61,583 bases of DNA, taken from an uncultured Lachnospiraceae bacterium. Lineage in GTDB: Bacteria > Bacillota > Clostridia > Lachnospirales > Lachnospiraceae. The stretch spans positions 1 through 61,583 of the forward strand of contig CADBEN010000012.1 in the NCBI GenBank assembly GCA_902793685.1, read 5' to 3'. This document shows positions 18,850 to 27,885 of the stretch, piece after piece (the first letter of the stretch is position 1; each line of letters begins with the position of its first letter). The position numbers were made by a program, and so were the translations under genes. Under the pieces are notes generated by a model. The model saw only the letters and a program-made list of their open reading frames with translations. It searched no databases and was not told the origin of the DNA.

Positions 18850-20211
18850 ATGGGAACGATGCATTATAAAATTTTCAGGATCGTGATCGACAGTCTCATG
18901 GGGGCGTCGTCCCCGTGGATGATCATTCCGGCAGGCATGTATATTGCGGGCCTCTGGCGGCTGCTGGAAAAATCCGGCATCAAGGGATGGTGGGCGCTGG
19001 TCCCATGCGTCAGGATCTACCAGCTGGGCAGATGTGCAGGCCGGGTCCCGGAAGGCTTCAAGGCCTGTATCGGACAGCTCATTTATCTGATCCCCAATGC
19101 TCTTGCCTATGATCTGATGGGAAACGAGCTTCTGGTGGATATCTGTACTATCATTGCGCTTATGCTCTGGTTCGCTGTTTTTGCATATAAAGTGCAGGTA
19201 TTCAGCGGTCTGATCGAAGTTTACGGCGTCAAGAGACGGTGGATCTGGCTCTGGATATTCCCGGTCCTGCACGCGATCCCGGCAGTGATCTGGGGATGGA
19301 AGGACGAGTATCAGCCGGAGTGGAAGGTCGATGATATTCAGCGCGCAATGGAACACAAGATCACTGTCGGAAACCTGGAAGCCATGGAACAGGGGCTGAC
19401 GGTGAATCTGAAGGAGCGCAATACATTTGAGTCCTTCAAGAAGAAAACACTGCTTTGGGACATTCACCTTTATATTCCGCCGGGGCATATGGTGCTGCTT
19501 CTGGGCGGCTCCGGCGCCGGAAAGACAACCTTCGTCAACGCGATCAACGGGTATGAGAAAGCAGATGCCAAGGTGGTGCTGAACGGCACGGATATGTACA
19601 AGGAGTATAAAAAAATGCAGTACGAAACAGGGTTCGTGCCGCAGCAGGATCTTATGCGCTACGGGGATACCGTGCGCAATACTCTGATCGATATCTCTGC
19701 ATGGAGGCTTCCCAAGGATGCAGCCATCAAGATCAGAAGGCAGCGTGTCGTCGAGATCATGGAGATGTTCGGCCTGACGTCGATCAGGAACAGTCAGATC
19801 AGGAAGCTCTCCGGGGGACAGAGAAAGCGTCTTTCCATCGCGATGGAACTGATCTCAAATCCGTCTCTGTTCATTCTGGACGAGCCGGATTCCGGACTGG
19901 ACGGCGTCATGGCGCGGGAACTGATGACACAGCTTCGAAGAGCTGCAAACACAGGGACCATTGTGATCGTCATTACACATACGCCGGACCGGGTCATTGA
20001 CTTCTTTGATGACGTGATCGTCCTGGCCAAGGATTCCTCGCAGGTCGGAAGACTTGCCTTCTACGGAAGTATTCCGGAGGCGAGGGAATTCTTCGGCTGT
20101 GAGAAGATGGAAGAGATCGTAAAGCTCATCAACCAGAAGGAAGAAGGCGGCAGCGGCCGGGCGGATGAGTTTATCAGGAAGTTTACAGAGCTGGAGGTGC
20201 AGCATGCCTGA
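18850..20211 (+). CDS. ABCG-type ABC transporter ATPase with N-terminal membrane segment
   Basis: The product is 453 residues. The first 165 are hydrophobic, with about four helices and a pattern like small integral membrane proteins (GLWRLLEKSGIKGWWALVP). The rest is an ABC ATPase with Walker A GGSGAGKTT, signature LSGGQRKRLSIA, Walker B LFILDEPDSGLD and a switch His (VITHTPD). The ordering ATPase then permease and the sequence style recall eukaryote-like ABCG/White transporters. ATG 18850 follows GGAGG; the in-frame TTG at 18823 is less likely. The stop overlaps the permease start. The substrate is unknown. Confidence 0.85.
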   Translation: MGTMHYKIFRIVIDSLMGASSPWMIIPAGMYIAGLWRLLEKSGIKGWWALVPCVRIYQLGRCAGRVPEGFKACIGQLIYLIPNALAYDLMGNELLVDICTIIALMLWFAVFAYKVQVFSGLIEVYGVKRRWIWLWIFPVLHAIPAVIWGWKDEYQPEWKVDDIQRAMEHKITVGNLEAMEQGLTVNLKERNTFESFKKKTLLWDIHLYIPPGHMVLLLGGSGAGKTTFVNAINGYEKADAKVVLNGTDMYKEYKKMQYETGFVPQQDLMRYGDTVRNTLIDISAWRLPKDAAIKIRRQRVVEIMEMFGLTSIRNSQIRKLSGGQRKRLSIAMELISNPSLFILDEPDSGLDGVMARELMTQLRRAANTGTIVIVITHTPDRVIDFFDDVIVLAKDSSQVGRLAFYGSIPEAREFFGCEKMEEIVKLINQKEEGGSGRADEFIRKFTELEVQHA

Positions 20212-21433
20212 TCAGAATAGACAGGAAGCGCCCAGACGGATCCACATGCGCTACCGCGGCCATCTGGGGCAGGCAAGAATATTCCTGGTAAAGATGCTGC
20301 GCATGTTTATCTATCAGAAGGACTGGATCGTGCTGCCCATGGCAACGATGATCGCGGGCCTGGTGGGATTTGTGGTCCGGGACAGGTTCTTCTACAGTAT
20401 GGAAGGAACTCTGGTCAGCGCCCTTGCGCTTGCGTGTGTCTGTATCTGGAACGGCTGCTTTAATTCGATCCAGGTGATCTGCCGCGAGCGGGACGTGATC
20501 AAGCGGGAACACCGCGCGGGACTGCATATGTCTTCCTATATTCTGGCGCATATGCTTTATCAGGCATTGCTGTGCATGATCCAGACGATCATCACTGTAT
20601 ACATTACCTGGGCCGTGGGAGTCAATTATCCTGCGAAAGGTCTGTTCACCCCGTTTTACCTGCCGGAGTTATGTGTCTCCATTTTCCTGATCACCTATGC
20701 GGCGGATATGATGTCGCTCTGGATCTCGGCGATGTGCCACACGACGACCATAGCCATGACCGTCATGCCGATGGTGCTGATCCTTCAGCTGGTTTTTTCC
20801 GGCGGTATGATGAGCCTGCCGGCGCAGCTGAAGCCGGTCACGAATCTGATCATCTGTAATCACGGCCTGAAGCTGATCACTGCCCAGGCAGACTATAACA
20901 GCCAGCCCCTGGCCTCGGTATGGAACACTCTGTTCAGCGTGCGTTACGATGAGTTCTCGATTACCGTGAAGGTCGGGCAGGTGCTGGATTATCTGAACAA
21001 TGCGGACGATCCCGCTGTCGAGGAGATCCGGAAGACGGGGATCACGGACGCGGAGCTGTATCTTAAGGACAATGCAGATCTCGAGATCTCGTTTCAGGAG
21101 ATCGCGAAGGAGATTACCGGCAGTCAGCGTGTCCCAAAAAACGTGACCATCGGGGATCTGGCGGAACGGCTTTCCGCAGACCCGGACGCGGAGGAACTCC
21201 GGGAGCAGCCGCTCACCATCACCTTCACACCGGACCAGCTCATCCGGATGGTCGGGGAAGATGATGCCCGGAATTATATCCTGGACAAGACCTCGGAAGC
21301 GGCAAAGAAGGCTGAATATGACTACACCGCGGAAAATATTCTCAGATACTGGTGGATAATGATCTGCTTTGTTCTGGTATTCGCGGCGCTGGCCATGATC
21401 ACCCTTGAGTTTATCGACAAGGACAAACGCTGA
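20204..21433 (+). CDS. ABC-2/ABCG-type permease
   Basis: The 409-residue membrane protein has six or so hydrophobic segments: two near the N-terminus, three between about 115 and 215, and one at the C-terminus. Between the last two lies a soluble region of about 150 residues. This fits an ABC-2 permease that pairs with the ATPase encoded upstream. ATG 20204 follows GGAGGTG and overlaps the upstream stop, so the two are probably translated together. The large soluble loop before the last helix is a notable feature. Substrate unknown. Confidence 0.8.
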   Translation: MPDQNRQEAPRRIHMRYRGHLGQARIFLVKMLRMFIYQKDWIVLPMATMIAGLVGFVVRDRFFYSMEGTLVSALALACVCIWNGCFNSIQVICRERDVIKREHRAGLHMSSYILAHMLYQALLCMIQTIITVYITWAVGVNYPAKGLFTPFYLPELCVSIFLITYAADMMSLWISAMCHTTTIAMTVMPMVLILQLVFSGGMMSLPAQLKPVTNLIICNHGLKLITAQADYNSQPLASVWNTLFSVRYDEFSITVKVGQVLDYLNNADDPAVEEIRKTGITDAELYLKDNADLEISFQEIAKEITGSQRVPKNVTIGDLAERLSADPDAEELREQPLTITFTPDQLIRMVGEDDARNYILDKTSEAAKKAEYDYTAENILRYWWIMICFVLVFAALAMITLEFIDKDKR

Positions 21434-21452
21434 GATTAGGGGGGACAGAAGC

Positions 21453-22274
21453 ATGAAGATCCTGAACCTGATTGAGAACACCGAGGGTATTCCCGGCTGC
21501 CTTTTTGAGCATGGCCTGTGTTTTTATGTAGAGACGGAAAAGCACCGGCTGCTCATGGATCTCGGTCCCTCCGCGTCTGTTCTGGAGAATGCGGTCCGCC
21601 TCGGGGTCGATCTGAAAACTGTCGACACCGTGATCCTGAGTCACGGGCATGACGACCACGGCGGAGGGATCCTTCCCTTTGCGAAACTGAATCCCAATGC
21701 AAAAATCTATCTGCAGGAGAGCGCCTTCGGGGAGTATTACGCCGCCCGGGATTATAAGCCGGATCCGGATTACATCGGGCTGGCCCCGGAGATCCGTGCC
21801 CTTCCCCAGGTGGTTCCGGTCCGGGGCAGCCTGAAGATCGATGAGGAGCTGTTCTTGTTCAGCGGCCTGAAGGGGAAACGGGATCTGCCGGTATCCAACG
21901 GGAATCTCCGGAAGAAAGAGGGCGGCAGGCTGGTTCCGGATGATTTTGTTCATGAGCAGTGTCTGGTAATTACGGAGAGAAACCGCCATGTGCTCTTTTC
22001 CGGCTGCGCCCACAACGGAATCCTGAATATTCTTGACCGCTTTGAGGAGCTGTTCGGAGGTGCTCCGGACGTTGTGATCAGCGGCTTCCACATGATGAAA
22101 AAGAGCGCGTACACGGAAAAAGAGCAGAATGTGATCTGCAGTACGGCGGAGAAGCTGAAGGAATACCCAACCATGTTTTACACCTGTCATTGTACAGGCT
22201 TACCTGCCTATGACATGATGAAAGAGATCATGGGAGGGAAGATAGCCTATGTACACTGCGGAGAAACGGTGTAA
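21453..22274 (+). CDS. MBL-fold hydrolase of the methyltetrahydromethanopterin-synthesis type
   Basis: The 273-residue protein has a metallo-beta-lactamase fold with the metal motif LSHGHDDHGGG near 65-75, a second metal ligand in GCAHNGILN, and a terminal His region (YTCHCTG). The pattern matches proteins annotated as 7,8-dihydropterin-6-yl-methyl-4-(beta-D-ribofuranosyl)aminobenzene-5'-phosphate synthases, whose bacterial substrate is unclear. ATG 21453 follows AGGGGGGACAG, 19 bases after the permease stop, so it may belong to the same transcript. It ends at a terminator hairpin. Confidence 0.85.
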   Translation: MKILNLIENTEGIPGCLFEHGLCFYVETEKHRLLMDLGPSASVLENAVRLGVDLKTVDTVILSHGHDDHGGGILPFAKLNPNAKIYLQESAFGEYYAARDYKPDPDYIGLAPEIRALPQVVPVRGSLKIDEELFLFSGLKGKRDLPVSNGNLRKKEGGRLVPDDFVHEQCLVITERNRHVLFSGCAHNGILNILDRFEELFGGAPDVVISGFHMMKKSAYTEKEQNVICSTAEKLKEYPTMFYTCHCTGLPAYDMMKEIMGGKIAYVHCGETV

Positions 22275-22296
22275 ACGGCACAGATTATTTTGAAGG

Positions 22297-22322
22297 AGAC
22301 CATCATAAGATGGTCTTTTTTA
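22297..22322 (+). terminator. Intrinsic terminator
   Basis: GACCATC-ATAA-GATGGTC is followed by a T run. It ends the ABC transporter-MBL operon. Confidence 0.85.
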
Positions 22323-22648
22323 TTTCAGCTGCAGAATGAAAAACCGTGGCGATGTTTTCAAAAACAGAACTTTAGTGTGTCGATATGCATATAACGCATA
22401 AGAACAAAGCATCAAAAACTATTAAAGTCGTAGAAAAATGCACATTATCATTTTGTAGTATAATATGAAGATAATAGTCTGATAATACTTACATTAGACA
22501 AGCGGGCCTGAGAGGCGCAGGCAGGAAGCTTGAAAATACTGGATAAATGAATATAATTGACGTTAGAGTGACCTATAGAAGACATATAAGAGCGCAAGTA
22601 TGATTATAAGTGTATTATAATGACTGTTCTGCATAAAGGATGTAAAAA
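22323..22648 (+). other. Upstream region of the recombinase gene
   Basis: The stretch is AT-rich. TATAAT occurs at 22459-22464 and again at 22616-22621, neither with a good -35 box. GCCTG-AGAGGCG-CAGGC can form a hairpin near 22506-22522. No gene or tRNA is visible, so no attachment site can be proposed here. Confidence 0.4.
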
Positions 22649-23710
22649 ATGGATAATGGTAAGACAAAAACAGAATTAGACTGGATGAGGATCCAGAAAG
22701 CTGTGGCAGCGGGAAAGCTGAAAGCAGGTAAAGATCAGTGCTTCGGGTTCTTTATGGTTCTCTGGCTGAACAGGATCCGGCAGGATGTTAAGGAATCGAC
22801 CTTTTCCAGATATCACTTTCTGCTGCGGACACATATTTTCCCGGAGCTGGGACAGATTCCCCTGACAGAACTGGACAATGGAATCCTGGAAGACTTTGTC
22901 CGGGAAAAAAGAACCTGCGGGAGCAGAAACGGAGGAGCCCTTTCCCCAAAGACCGTGAACTGCCTGATTTCAGTGATCAAACAGGTGCTTCACTGTGCGG
23001 CGGAAGAAGGATGTCTGGATCGGGATTTTAAGATCCACGGTCCGCGGCAGAGAAAACCGGAGATCCATGTGCTGGAGCGGGGGGAACAGAAACTGCTGGA
23101 ACAGATGGCAATGGAAGACGGAAGCCTTGTGTCTCTGGGGATCCTGGTCACGCTGTACACAGGTCTCCGGATCGGGGAGGTGTGTGCGCTTCAGTGGAAA
23201 GACATCAGTCTGGAATACTCATTGATCACCGTACGGCAGACGATCTTCCGGATCCAGGAATATGACGCCCCGGAATCTGAAGAAGCCGGCAGAAAAAGCA
23301 GGACCAGGCTGATCCTGTCCTCTCCGAAAACGGAGGCGTCCCGCCGGAAGATCCCGATCGCAGACAGACTGAAAACATATATGCAGGGATACAGAAATGA
23401 ACCTGAGACATATCTGCTTACCGGGACAGAAGGGTATATGGAACCCAGGACATTTTACGGAAAGTACCGCAGATTTCTCCGGGAATGCGGTCTTGAGGCT
23501 TACAATTACCATGCGCTCCGCCATACCTTTGCCACGAGATGTGTGGAAAGCGGGGCAGACATCAAGTCTCTCTCCGAGATCCTCGGCCATTCGGATGTTT
23601 CAGTGACGCTCAGCAGATATGTGCACCCTTCGATGGAACAGAAAAAGATGACCATCGAGAAGATGTTCCTGAGCATGGAACAGTACGGGCCGGGCTTTGC
23701 CGGGGGTTGA
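22649..23710 (+). CDS. Tyrosine recombinase / phage-type integrase
   Basis: The 353-residue protein has an N-terminal SAM-like core-binding domain (about 40-135) and a C-terminal catalytic domain. The catalytic residues are in place: Arg174 (TGLRIGE), His288 and Arg291 (HALRH), His314 (LGHSD) and Tyr324 (SRYVHP). It lacks the longer N-terminal arm-binding domain of many large integrases. No excisionase or phage gene is next to it. It lies 5.2 kb beyond the island's right end, so it is not clearly that island's integrase; it could be a relic of another element or a stand-alone recombinase. Confidence 0.9.
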   Translation: MDNGKTKTELDWMRIQKAVAAGKLKAGKDQCFGFFMVLWLNRIRQDVKESTFSRYHFLLRTHIFPELGQIPLTELDNGILEDFVREKRTCGSRNGGALSPKTVNCLISVIKQVLHCAAEEGCLDRDFKIHGPRQRKPEIHVLERGEQKLLEQMAMEDGSLVSLGILVTLYTGLRIGEVCALQWKDISLEYSLITVRQTIFRIQEYDAPESEEAGRKSRTRLILSSPKTEASRRKIPIADRLKTYMQGYRNEPETYLLTGTEGYMEPRTFYGKYRRFLRECGLEAYNYHALRHTFATRCVESGADIKSLSEILGHSDVSVTLSRYVHPSMEQKKMTIEKMFLSMEQYGPGFAGG

Positions 23711-23736
23711 CATTCCCGGTATTCTGTCTATATAAT
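23707..23736 (+). promoter_or_regulatory. Promoter of the thiW-thiM operon
   Basis: TTGACA (23707-23712) and TATAAT (23731-23736) are both perfect consensus boxes with an 18-base spacer. The -35 box overlaps the stop codon of the recombinase gene. Transcription would begin near 23744, leaving a leader of about 285 nt before thiW. Confidence 0.85.
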
Positions 23737-23743
23737 GTCACCG

Positions 23744-23967
23744 TAATTTCATAGTGCTTCATAGATTATCCTTCGGGCCTGCGAAAGGGGGAGCGCCCTG
23801 GCGCAGGATATGAAGCGGATCGCGATGGGAGCCCGTGTTTCGGGTTGAGAGGATGCTTTTCAGCATCGACCGCAGGTTTTTTTTCGTGTGCGGCAGCATC
23901 GCGGATCCATTCTGAAACAGTCTTTTTTGGAGAAGCGTGTGTCTGCGGACACGCGCTTCTTTTATTT
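23744..23967 (+). promoter_or_regulatory. Structured leader with attenuator, probable thiamin-related riboswitch
   Basis: Stem A pairs GCTTCATA (23756-23763) with TATGAAGC (23809-23816) and encloses CCTGCG/CGCAGG. Stem B pairs GCGG and CGATG (23815-23827) with CATCG and CCGC (23864-23873) and is followed by AGG and eight T residues. Inside stem B are GGGAGCCCG, CGGG and TGAGAGG, resembling the pyrimidine-sensing arm of TPP riboswitches. The other conserved TPP arm is not recognisable. The 5' strand of stem B can instead pair with CATCGCGGATCC (23897-23908). A second strong hairpin, GAAGCGTGTGTC with GACACGCGCTTC, plus T tract ends at 23967. The position before thiW supports ligand-controlled attenuation. 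Confidence 0.55.
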
Positions 23968-24028
23968 TGCACGGCAGGTGCCGAATCCAGAAAACCACAA
24001 AAATAACGGGCAGAGAAAGGACAGAATT

Positions 24029-24754
24029 ATGGAAAGAAAGCAGAATATTACGAGAATCACGTTCATGGGGATGATGATCGCTCTCGGCGTCATCATTTCT
24101 CCGATCCTCCGCGTGGAAGGCATGTGTCCCATGGCACATCTCATCAACGTCACCTGCGCGGTGTTTCTCGGACCTTACTATGCGTTTCTCTGCGCTCTTA
24201 TCATCGGGATCCTCCGCATGATCTTCATGGGGATACCGCCGCTGGCGCTGACGGGCGCTGTCTTCGGGGCATTTCTCTCCGGCATGCTGTACCGCCTTTC
24301 CAGGGGCAAGCTGATCTGGGCTTTCATCGGGGAAGTGATCGGCACCGGTATCATAGGCGCTATCGTCTCTTACCCGGTCATGACGCTGATCTGGGGCCGT
24401 ACGGGACTCACCTGGTTTTTCTATGTGCCGTCCTTCATCGCGGGAACACTGATCGGCGGAAGCCTTGCCTTTTTCATGCTGAAGCAGATGCAGAAGGCGG
24501 GCCTTGTGGCTCAGTTCCAGCAGGCCCTCGGTTCTGAAGTCTATCACGGCGGCAATGAGGTGCTGAACGACGCTGTCGGGATCGGAGTGCTGGGCTTCAT
24601 CGGTTATCTTGCCACGGTGGTCCTGGTGAAGAACTTTGTGCCGGAGCCCTCGGCAGCAGTCAACAGCCTCAAGTATGTGGTCCTGGCTGCATTTATCGCC
24701 GGCGGCGTGGTATACTGGGTCCTGAACAGGGACCGCGTACAGGCCAGTCTTTGA
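24029..24754 (+). CDS. thiW: ThiW, ECF transporter S component for hydroxyethylthiazole
   Basis: The 241-residue membrane protein has five or six hydrophobic segments. Its N-terminal half is typical of ThiW (FMGMMIALGVIISPILRVEG, then MCPMAHLINVTCAVFLGP). ThiW binds the thiazole precursor of thiamin and works with the shared ECF energising module, whose genes are not in this window. ATG 24029 follows GAAAGGA. The gene lies 11 bases before thiM, and the pair makes a salvage unit of uptake and phosphorylation. A family-typical C-terminal extension is present. Confidence 0.9.
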   Translation: MERKQNITRITFMGMMIALGVIISPILRVEGMCPMAHLINVTCAVFLGPYYAFLCALIIGILRMIFMGIPPLALTGAVFGAFLSGMLYRLSRGKLIWAFIGEVIGTGIIGAIVSYPVMTLIWGRTGLTWFFYVPSFIAGTLIGGSLAFFMLKQMQKAGLVAQFQQALGSEVYHGGNEVLNDAVGIGVLGFIGYLATVVLVKNFVPEPSAAVNSLKYVVLAAFIAGGVVYWVLNRDRVQASL

Positions 24755-24765
24755 AAGGAACAGAT

Positions 24766-25605
24766 ATGACAGAGTGCATCGAGGAGATTCTGAAGACGGG
24801 AAGCGTGCTTCGGGAGAGGAATCCGCTGATCCACTGCATCACCAGCCCCATCGCGATCAATGACTGCGCGAACGCGGTGCTGGCAGTGGGAGCGCGGCCC
24901 ATCTGCGCGGAGCATCCGGCGGAGGTGCGGGGGATCACGGCGATCTCCGCGTCCCTTGGGGTGACGCTGGCAAATATCACGGATGCCCGGGCGGAATCGA
25001 TGATGCTGTCAGGGGACGAGGCGCGGAAGAAGGGACTACGGTCAGTGATCGACGTGGTGGGCGTGAACTGCAGTCCCTTCCGGATGGAGCTGGCGAAGCG
25101 CTTTGTCCGGGAGTGCCGTCCTGCTGTCATCAAGGGAAACCTTTCGGAGATCCGGGCTCTGGCCGGGGCATCCTTCGGGAACTGCGGGATCGATACCGCG
25201 GACGAGGATCAGGTCAGCAAGGATCATCCGGGTTCTCTGGAACGGACGGCGGAGATACTGAAGGCCCTGGCCCGGGAGAGCGGTTCCGTCATTCTGGCTT
25301 CCGGGATCACGGACGTTCTGACGGACGGAAATATGACGATCGCAGTCTCGAACGGGGTGTCCGCCATGGCGCGGGTAACCGGGACCGGCTGTATTCTCAA
25401 CTGCCTCACGGCAGCGTTCCTTTCCGCGGCGGAGACTCCGCTGGACGCCGCTGCATACGCAGTCCTGCTGATGGGGATCGCCGGGGAGACGGCGCTTCCG
25501 GAGAGGAAAAAGGGGCTCGGCAGTTTCCACATTGCGCTGATCGACGCTCTTTCCACGCTGGAGGAGGAGCAGCTGCGGGAGAAGATGCGGATTCAATTCT
25601 TATAA
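24766..25605 (+). CDS. thiM: Hydroxyethylthiazole kinase
   Basis: The 279-residue ribokinase-like enzyme phosphorylates 4-methyl-5-(2-hydroxyethyl)thiazole in thiamin salvage. Visible family motifs are NPLIHCITSPIAINDCANAV near the N-terminus, DVVGVNCSPFR, PAVIKGNLSEI, and the active-site GTGC (VTGTGCILN). ATG 24766 follows AAAGGAAC. The length is normal. It is co-transcribed with thiW and ends in a strong terminator. Confidence 0.93.
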   Translation: MTECIEEILKTGSVLRERNPLIHCITSPIAINDCANAVLAVGARPICAEHPAEVRGITAISASLGVTLANITDARAESMMLSGDEARKKGLRSVIDVVGVNCSPFRMELAKRFVRECRPAVIKGNLSEIRALAGASFGNCGIDTADEDQVSKDHPGSLERTAEILKALARESGSVILASGITDVLTDGNMTIAVSNGVSAMARVTGTGCILNCLTAAFLSAAETPLDAAAYAVLLMGIAGETALPERKKGLGSFHIALIDALSTLEEEQLREKMRIQFL

Positions 25606-25613
25606 GCGAGATC

Positions 25614-25643
25614 AGAGCCGGGGCAGGACCCCGGCTCTTTTTT
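25614..25643 (+). terminator. Intrinsic terminator after thiM
   Basis: AGAGCCGGGG and CCCCGGCTCT form a perfect 10-bp stem with loop CAGGA, followed by TTTTTT. It may also limit read-through into the convergent thiE-like gene. Confidence 0.9.
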
Positions 25644-25675
25644 GGAAATGCGCAGATACTGCAGGCGGGAACGGG

Positions 25676-26287
25676 TCAGAGCCCGTATTTCATAAATCCT
25701 GACATCATGCAGCCGCCGGCGGCACCGGTCTCAAGGATCTGCGGCATCCGCTCCGGGGTGACGCCGCCGATCCCGTACACGGGAACATCGACCGCAGAGA
25801 CCACAGAGCGGAGATACTCCAGCCCTGCGGCAGCTTTCCCCGGTTTGCAGCCGGTCTCCCAGATATTGCCTGCGAAAAGATAGGTAGCGCCGCAGCCTAC
25901 GGCAGTCCGCGCGTCCTCCGGCGAGTGGACGGACGCACCGACGGTCCGGAACCCGGAAAGAAAAGACGGATCCTTCTCATGCAGGGAAAGAAGCACGGAC
26001 AGAGGAAGATGGACCGCTGAAACGCCGAGGGCGCGGGCGGCTTCCGGGAACCCGTGGAGGATCAGCGGCACTTCGCTGCCGGTGCAGAGATGCTCCTTCA
26101 GGGAGAGCACCTTCGAGGCGAGGGCCAGATAGGCTTCCGGGGACAGGTCCTTTTCCCGAAGCACCACCGCGCGGGGGCCTGTCCGGAAGATCAGGGCAAG
26201 CCGGGCGAGGAAGGCTTCCTCCGGATCCGGAGCGGAATCGAATACATGGCGGTCCGTGACCGCGATCATTTTGCTGAGAAGGTCCAT
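25676..26287 (-). CDS. ThiE/TenI-family thiamine phosphate synthase-like protein
   Basis: The 203-residue TIM-barrel protein starts MDLLSKMIAVTDRH and contains VVLREKDLSPEAYLALA, the GASVHSPEDARTA segment and VYGIGGVTPERMPQILETGA near the phosphate site. These features match the ThiE/TenI superfamily. ThiE joins thiazole phosphate to HMP-PP, while TenI aromatises the thiazole. The sequence has LREKD where ThiE proteins have the RxKD-type pattern, so either is possible. Being next to thiM favours thiamin synthesis. ATG 26287 follows AAAGGA; a longer upstream frame has no such site. It faces thiM and shares the terminator region. Confidence 0.8.
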   Translation of the reverse strand: MDLLSKMIAVTDRHVFDSAPDPEEAFLARLALIFRTGPRAVVLREKDLSPEAYLALASKVLSLKEHLCTGSEVPLILHGFPEAARALGVSAVHLPLSVLLSLHEKDPSFLSGFRTVGASVHSPEDARTAVGCGATYLFAGNIWETGCKPGKAAAGLEYLRSVVSAVDVPVYGIGGVTPERMPQILETGAAGGCMMSGFMKYGL

Positions 26288-26432
26288 GGCTGAGTCCTTT
26301 CCGATGGATGTGATCAACATGAAAAGAGAATTGCCCGCAGTGCCGGGATAAGGCATTGCAGGCATTTTCATTATAGAACGGACCGTGTTAAAATAATATA
26401 GACAGAAATCATTTTACCCGGGAGGGATCATT

Positions 26433-27716
26433 ATGGAAAATAGAATCGGAAGAGAGATTGTCAGGCGGATCATGGCATGCGCGGCGGCAGCGGTGCTGGC
26501 AGCAAGCATGATGACAGGATGCGGCAAAAAGCCTGCGGAGACCACGGCGGCACCGACTCAGGCAGAGACGACAACTTCAGCCCCGGCAACGGCTGCGCCT
26601 GAGACTACGAAGGCGGAGACCACCGCTGCAGAGACCACACAGGAAGAGACCACGGCTCCGGAGACCACGGCAGCTCCGGTCGAAAAGGCAGAGCCCGGAA
26701 CGCCTGAGGCAGCGAAGGAGCTGGCAAAGGATGTGTGGTACGCAGTCTTCGGAGGCGCCAATATTCCGGACAAGGGATCCATCTATGAAAGCAAGGAGCT
26801 GAATGCGGCGTCCCGTCAGATATTCCTCGGTCTTGCCGTTTCGGAGTCCGGCGCCTATACCGGCTCGGAAAAGAAGGATTCGGACAGCCATACCATCGGT
26901 GCAAAGGACGCGGAAAAGCTTCTCACCAGTGTGATCGGCGTGTCGGAGGAGGGTGCGAAAGCACTGGTCTCTGCCCAGGAAGCGGAGGGCGAAAACATCG
27001 TCCTCTACAACGGCGACTGGGGCGGCGTGTCTCCATTTATCGAGGCGGACAGCGTGGAGAACGGCATCGTTAAGGGCACACTGGGCTTTGACAATCATCC
27101 CGGCAGGACCGCCTATGAATTCAGCATGCAGCTCGCGGAGTCGGCGGACAGCCCCTTCGGGTTTGCGTTTGAGCGTCTTTCCATCGAGTCCGCGGAAGTG
27201 GAGGACGGAGTCGCTGTGGGAGAGAACGCACCGGAATTCCTCTACGGAGGGTCAGACCCCATCGTCGGAGCAGCCTGCCAGGAGATCCTTGCGGATGCGG
27301 AAGAGAATTACGGACCTGGCCAGATCGAGATCCCGAGCCCGCGGGTCCTCTATGTCGACGACGCGGACCCGGAGGATGTGAAGGTTTTCGGCTACTTCAA
27401 TATCGACGGCTACACCGTGGAGGGGAAGCGGCTGATGAGCCAGAGCGGAGGCCGTGTGCCCGGCGTCATGCATATGAAAGAAGCTTACGGCAGATACGTG
27501 GTCACTTCCTTTGAGAAGGCCACAGACGGCGCGGGACACGACGAGTCGATCCGGGAGTTCTGCAAGGACTATGACGGCCTGGCGGACCGGTTCTTTGCGG
27601 AAGCGGACGATGAAGACAAGACCCGGAGTGCTTTCGCACGGATGTATGTGCTGGAGAACAGTCTGGACATCGAGAGCTATCAGGATTACGGATGGAATCC
27701 GGTGGAGCTGTTCTGA
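26433..27716 (+). CDS. Lipoprotein with Ala/Thr/Glu-rich linker
   Basis: The 427-residue protein has an N-terminal signal and a lipobox SMMTGC with Cys30 as the lipidation site. Residues about 34-90 are an ETTAA/APETT-type low-complexity linker. The folded part (about 95-427) has no domain I recognise; it contains DVWYAVFGGANIPDKGS and a DVKVFGYFNIDGYTVEG stretch. GGGAGGGATC precedes the ATG. It is probably surface-anchored and extends its domain away from the membrane. The linker style is shared with the lipoprotein at 39416-41317. Confidence 0.8.
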   Translation: MENRIGREIVRRIMACAAAAVLAASMMTGCGKKPAETTAAPTQAETTTSAPATAAPETTKAETTAAETTQEETTAPETTAAPVEKAEPGTPEAAKELAKDVWYAVFGGANIPDKGSIYESKELNAASRQIFLGLAVSESGAYTGSEKKDSDSHTIGAKDAEKLLTSVIGVSEEGAKALVSAQEAEGENIVLYNGDWGGVSPFIEADSVENGIVKGTLGFDNHPGRTAYEFSMQLAESADSPFGFAFERLSIESAEVEDGVAVGENAPEFLYGGSDPIVGAACQEILADAEENYGPGQIEIPSPRVLYVDDADPEDVKVFGYFNIDGYTVEGKRLMSQSGGRVPGVMHMKEAYGRYVVTSFEKATDGAGHDESIREFCKDYDGLADRFFAEADDEDKTRSAFARMYVLENSLDIESYQDYGWNPVELF

Positions 27717-27885
27717 GCAGACGCGGCCCGGCGACTTTTGCATTCAGTTGTATCACGCCCGGAAGTATGTTATTTTGGACGAGGAAACAATTGCGCGGGC
27801 AGCCCGGCCCGTGCGCGGTCTGACAGAGCTATTTCATATGGCAGAACCAGGCAGCATGGCAGGGACACAATAAGGAGACAGAAAT

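Noticed and set aside
22649-23710. Recombinase considered as the integrase of the tRNA-Cys island
   Set aside because: It lies 5.2 kb outside the att-like boundary, separated by chromosomal-type genes, so the link is not supported.
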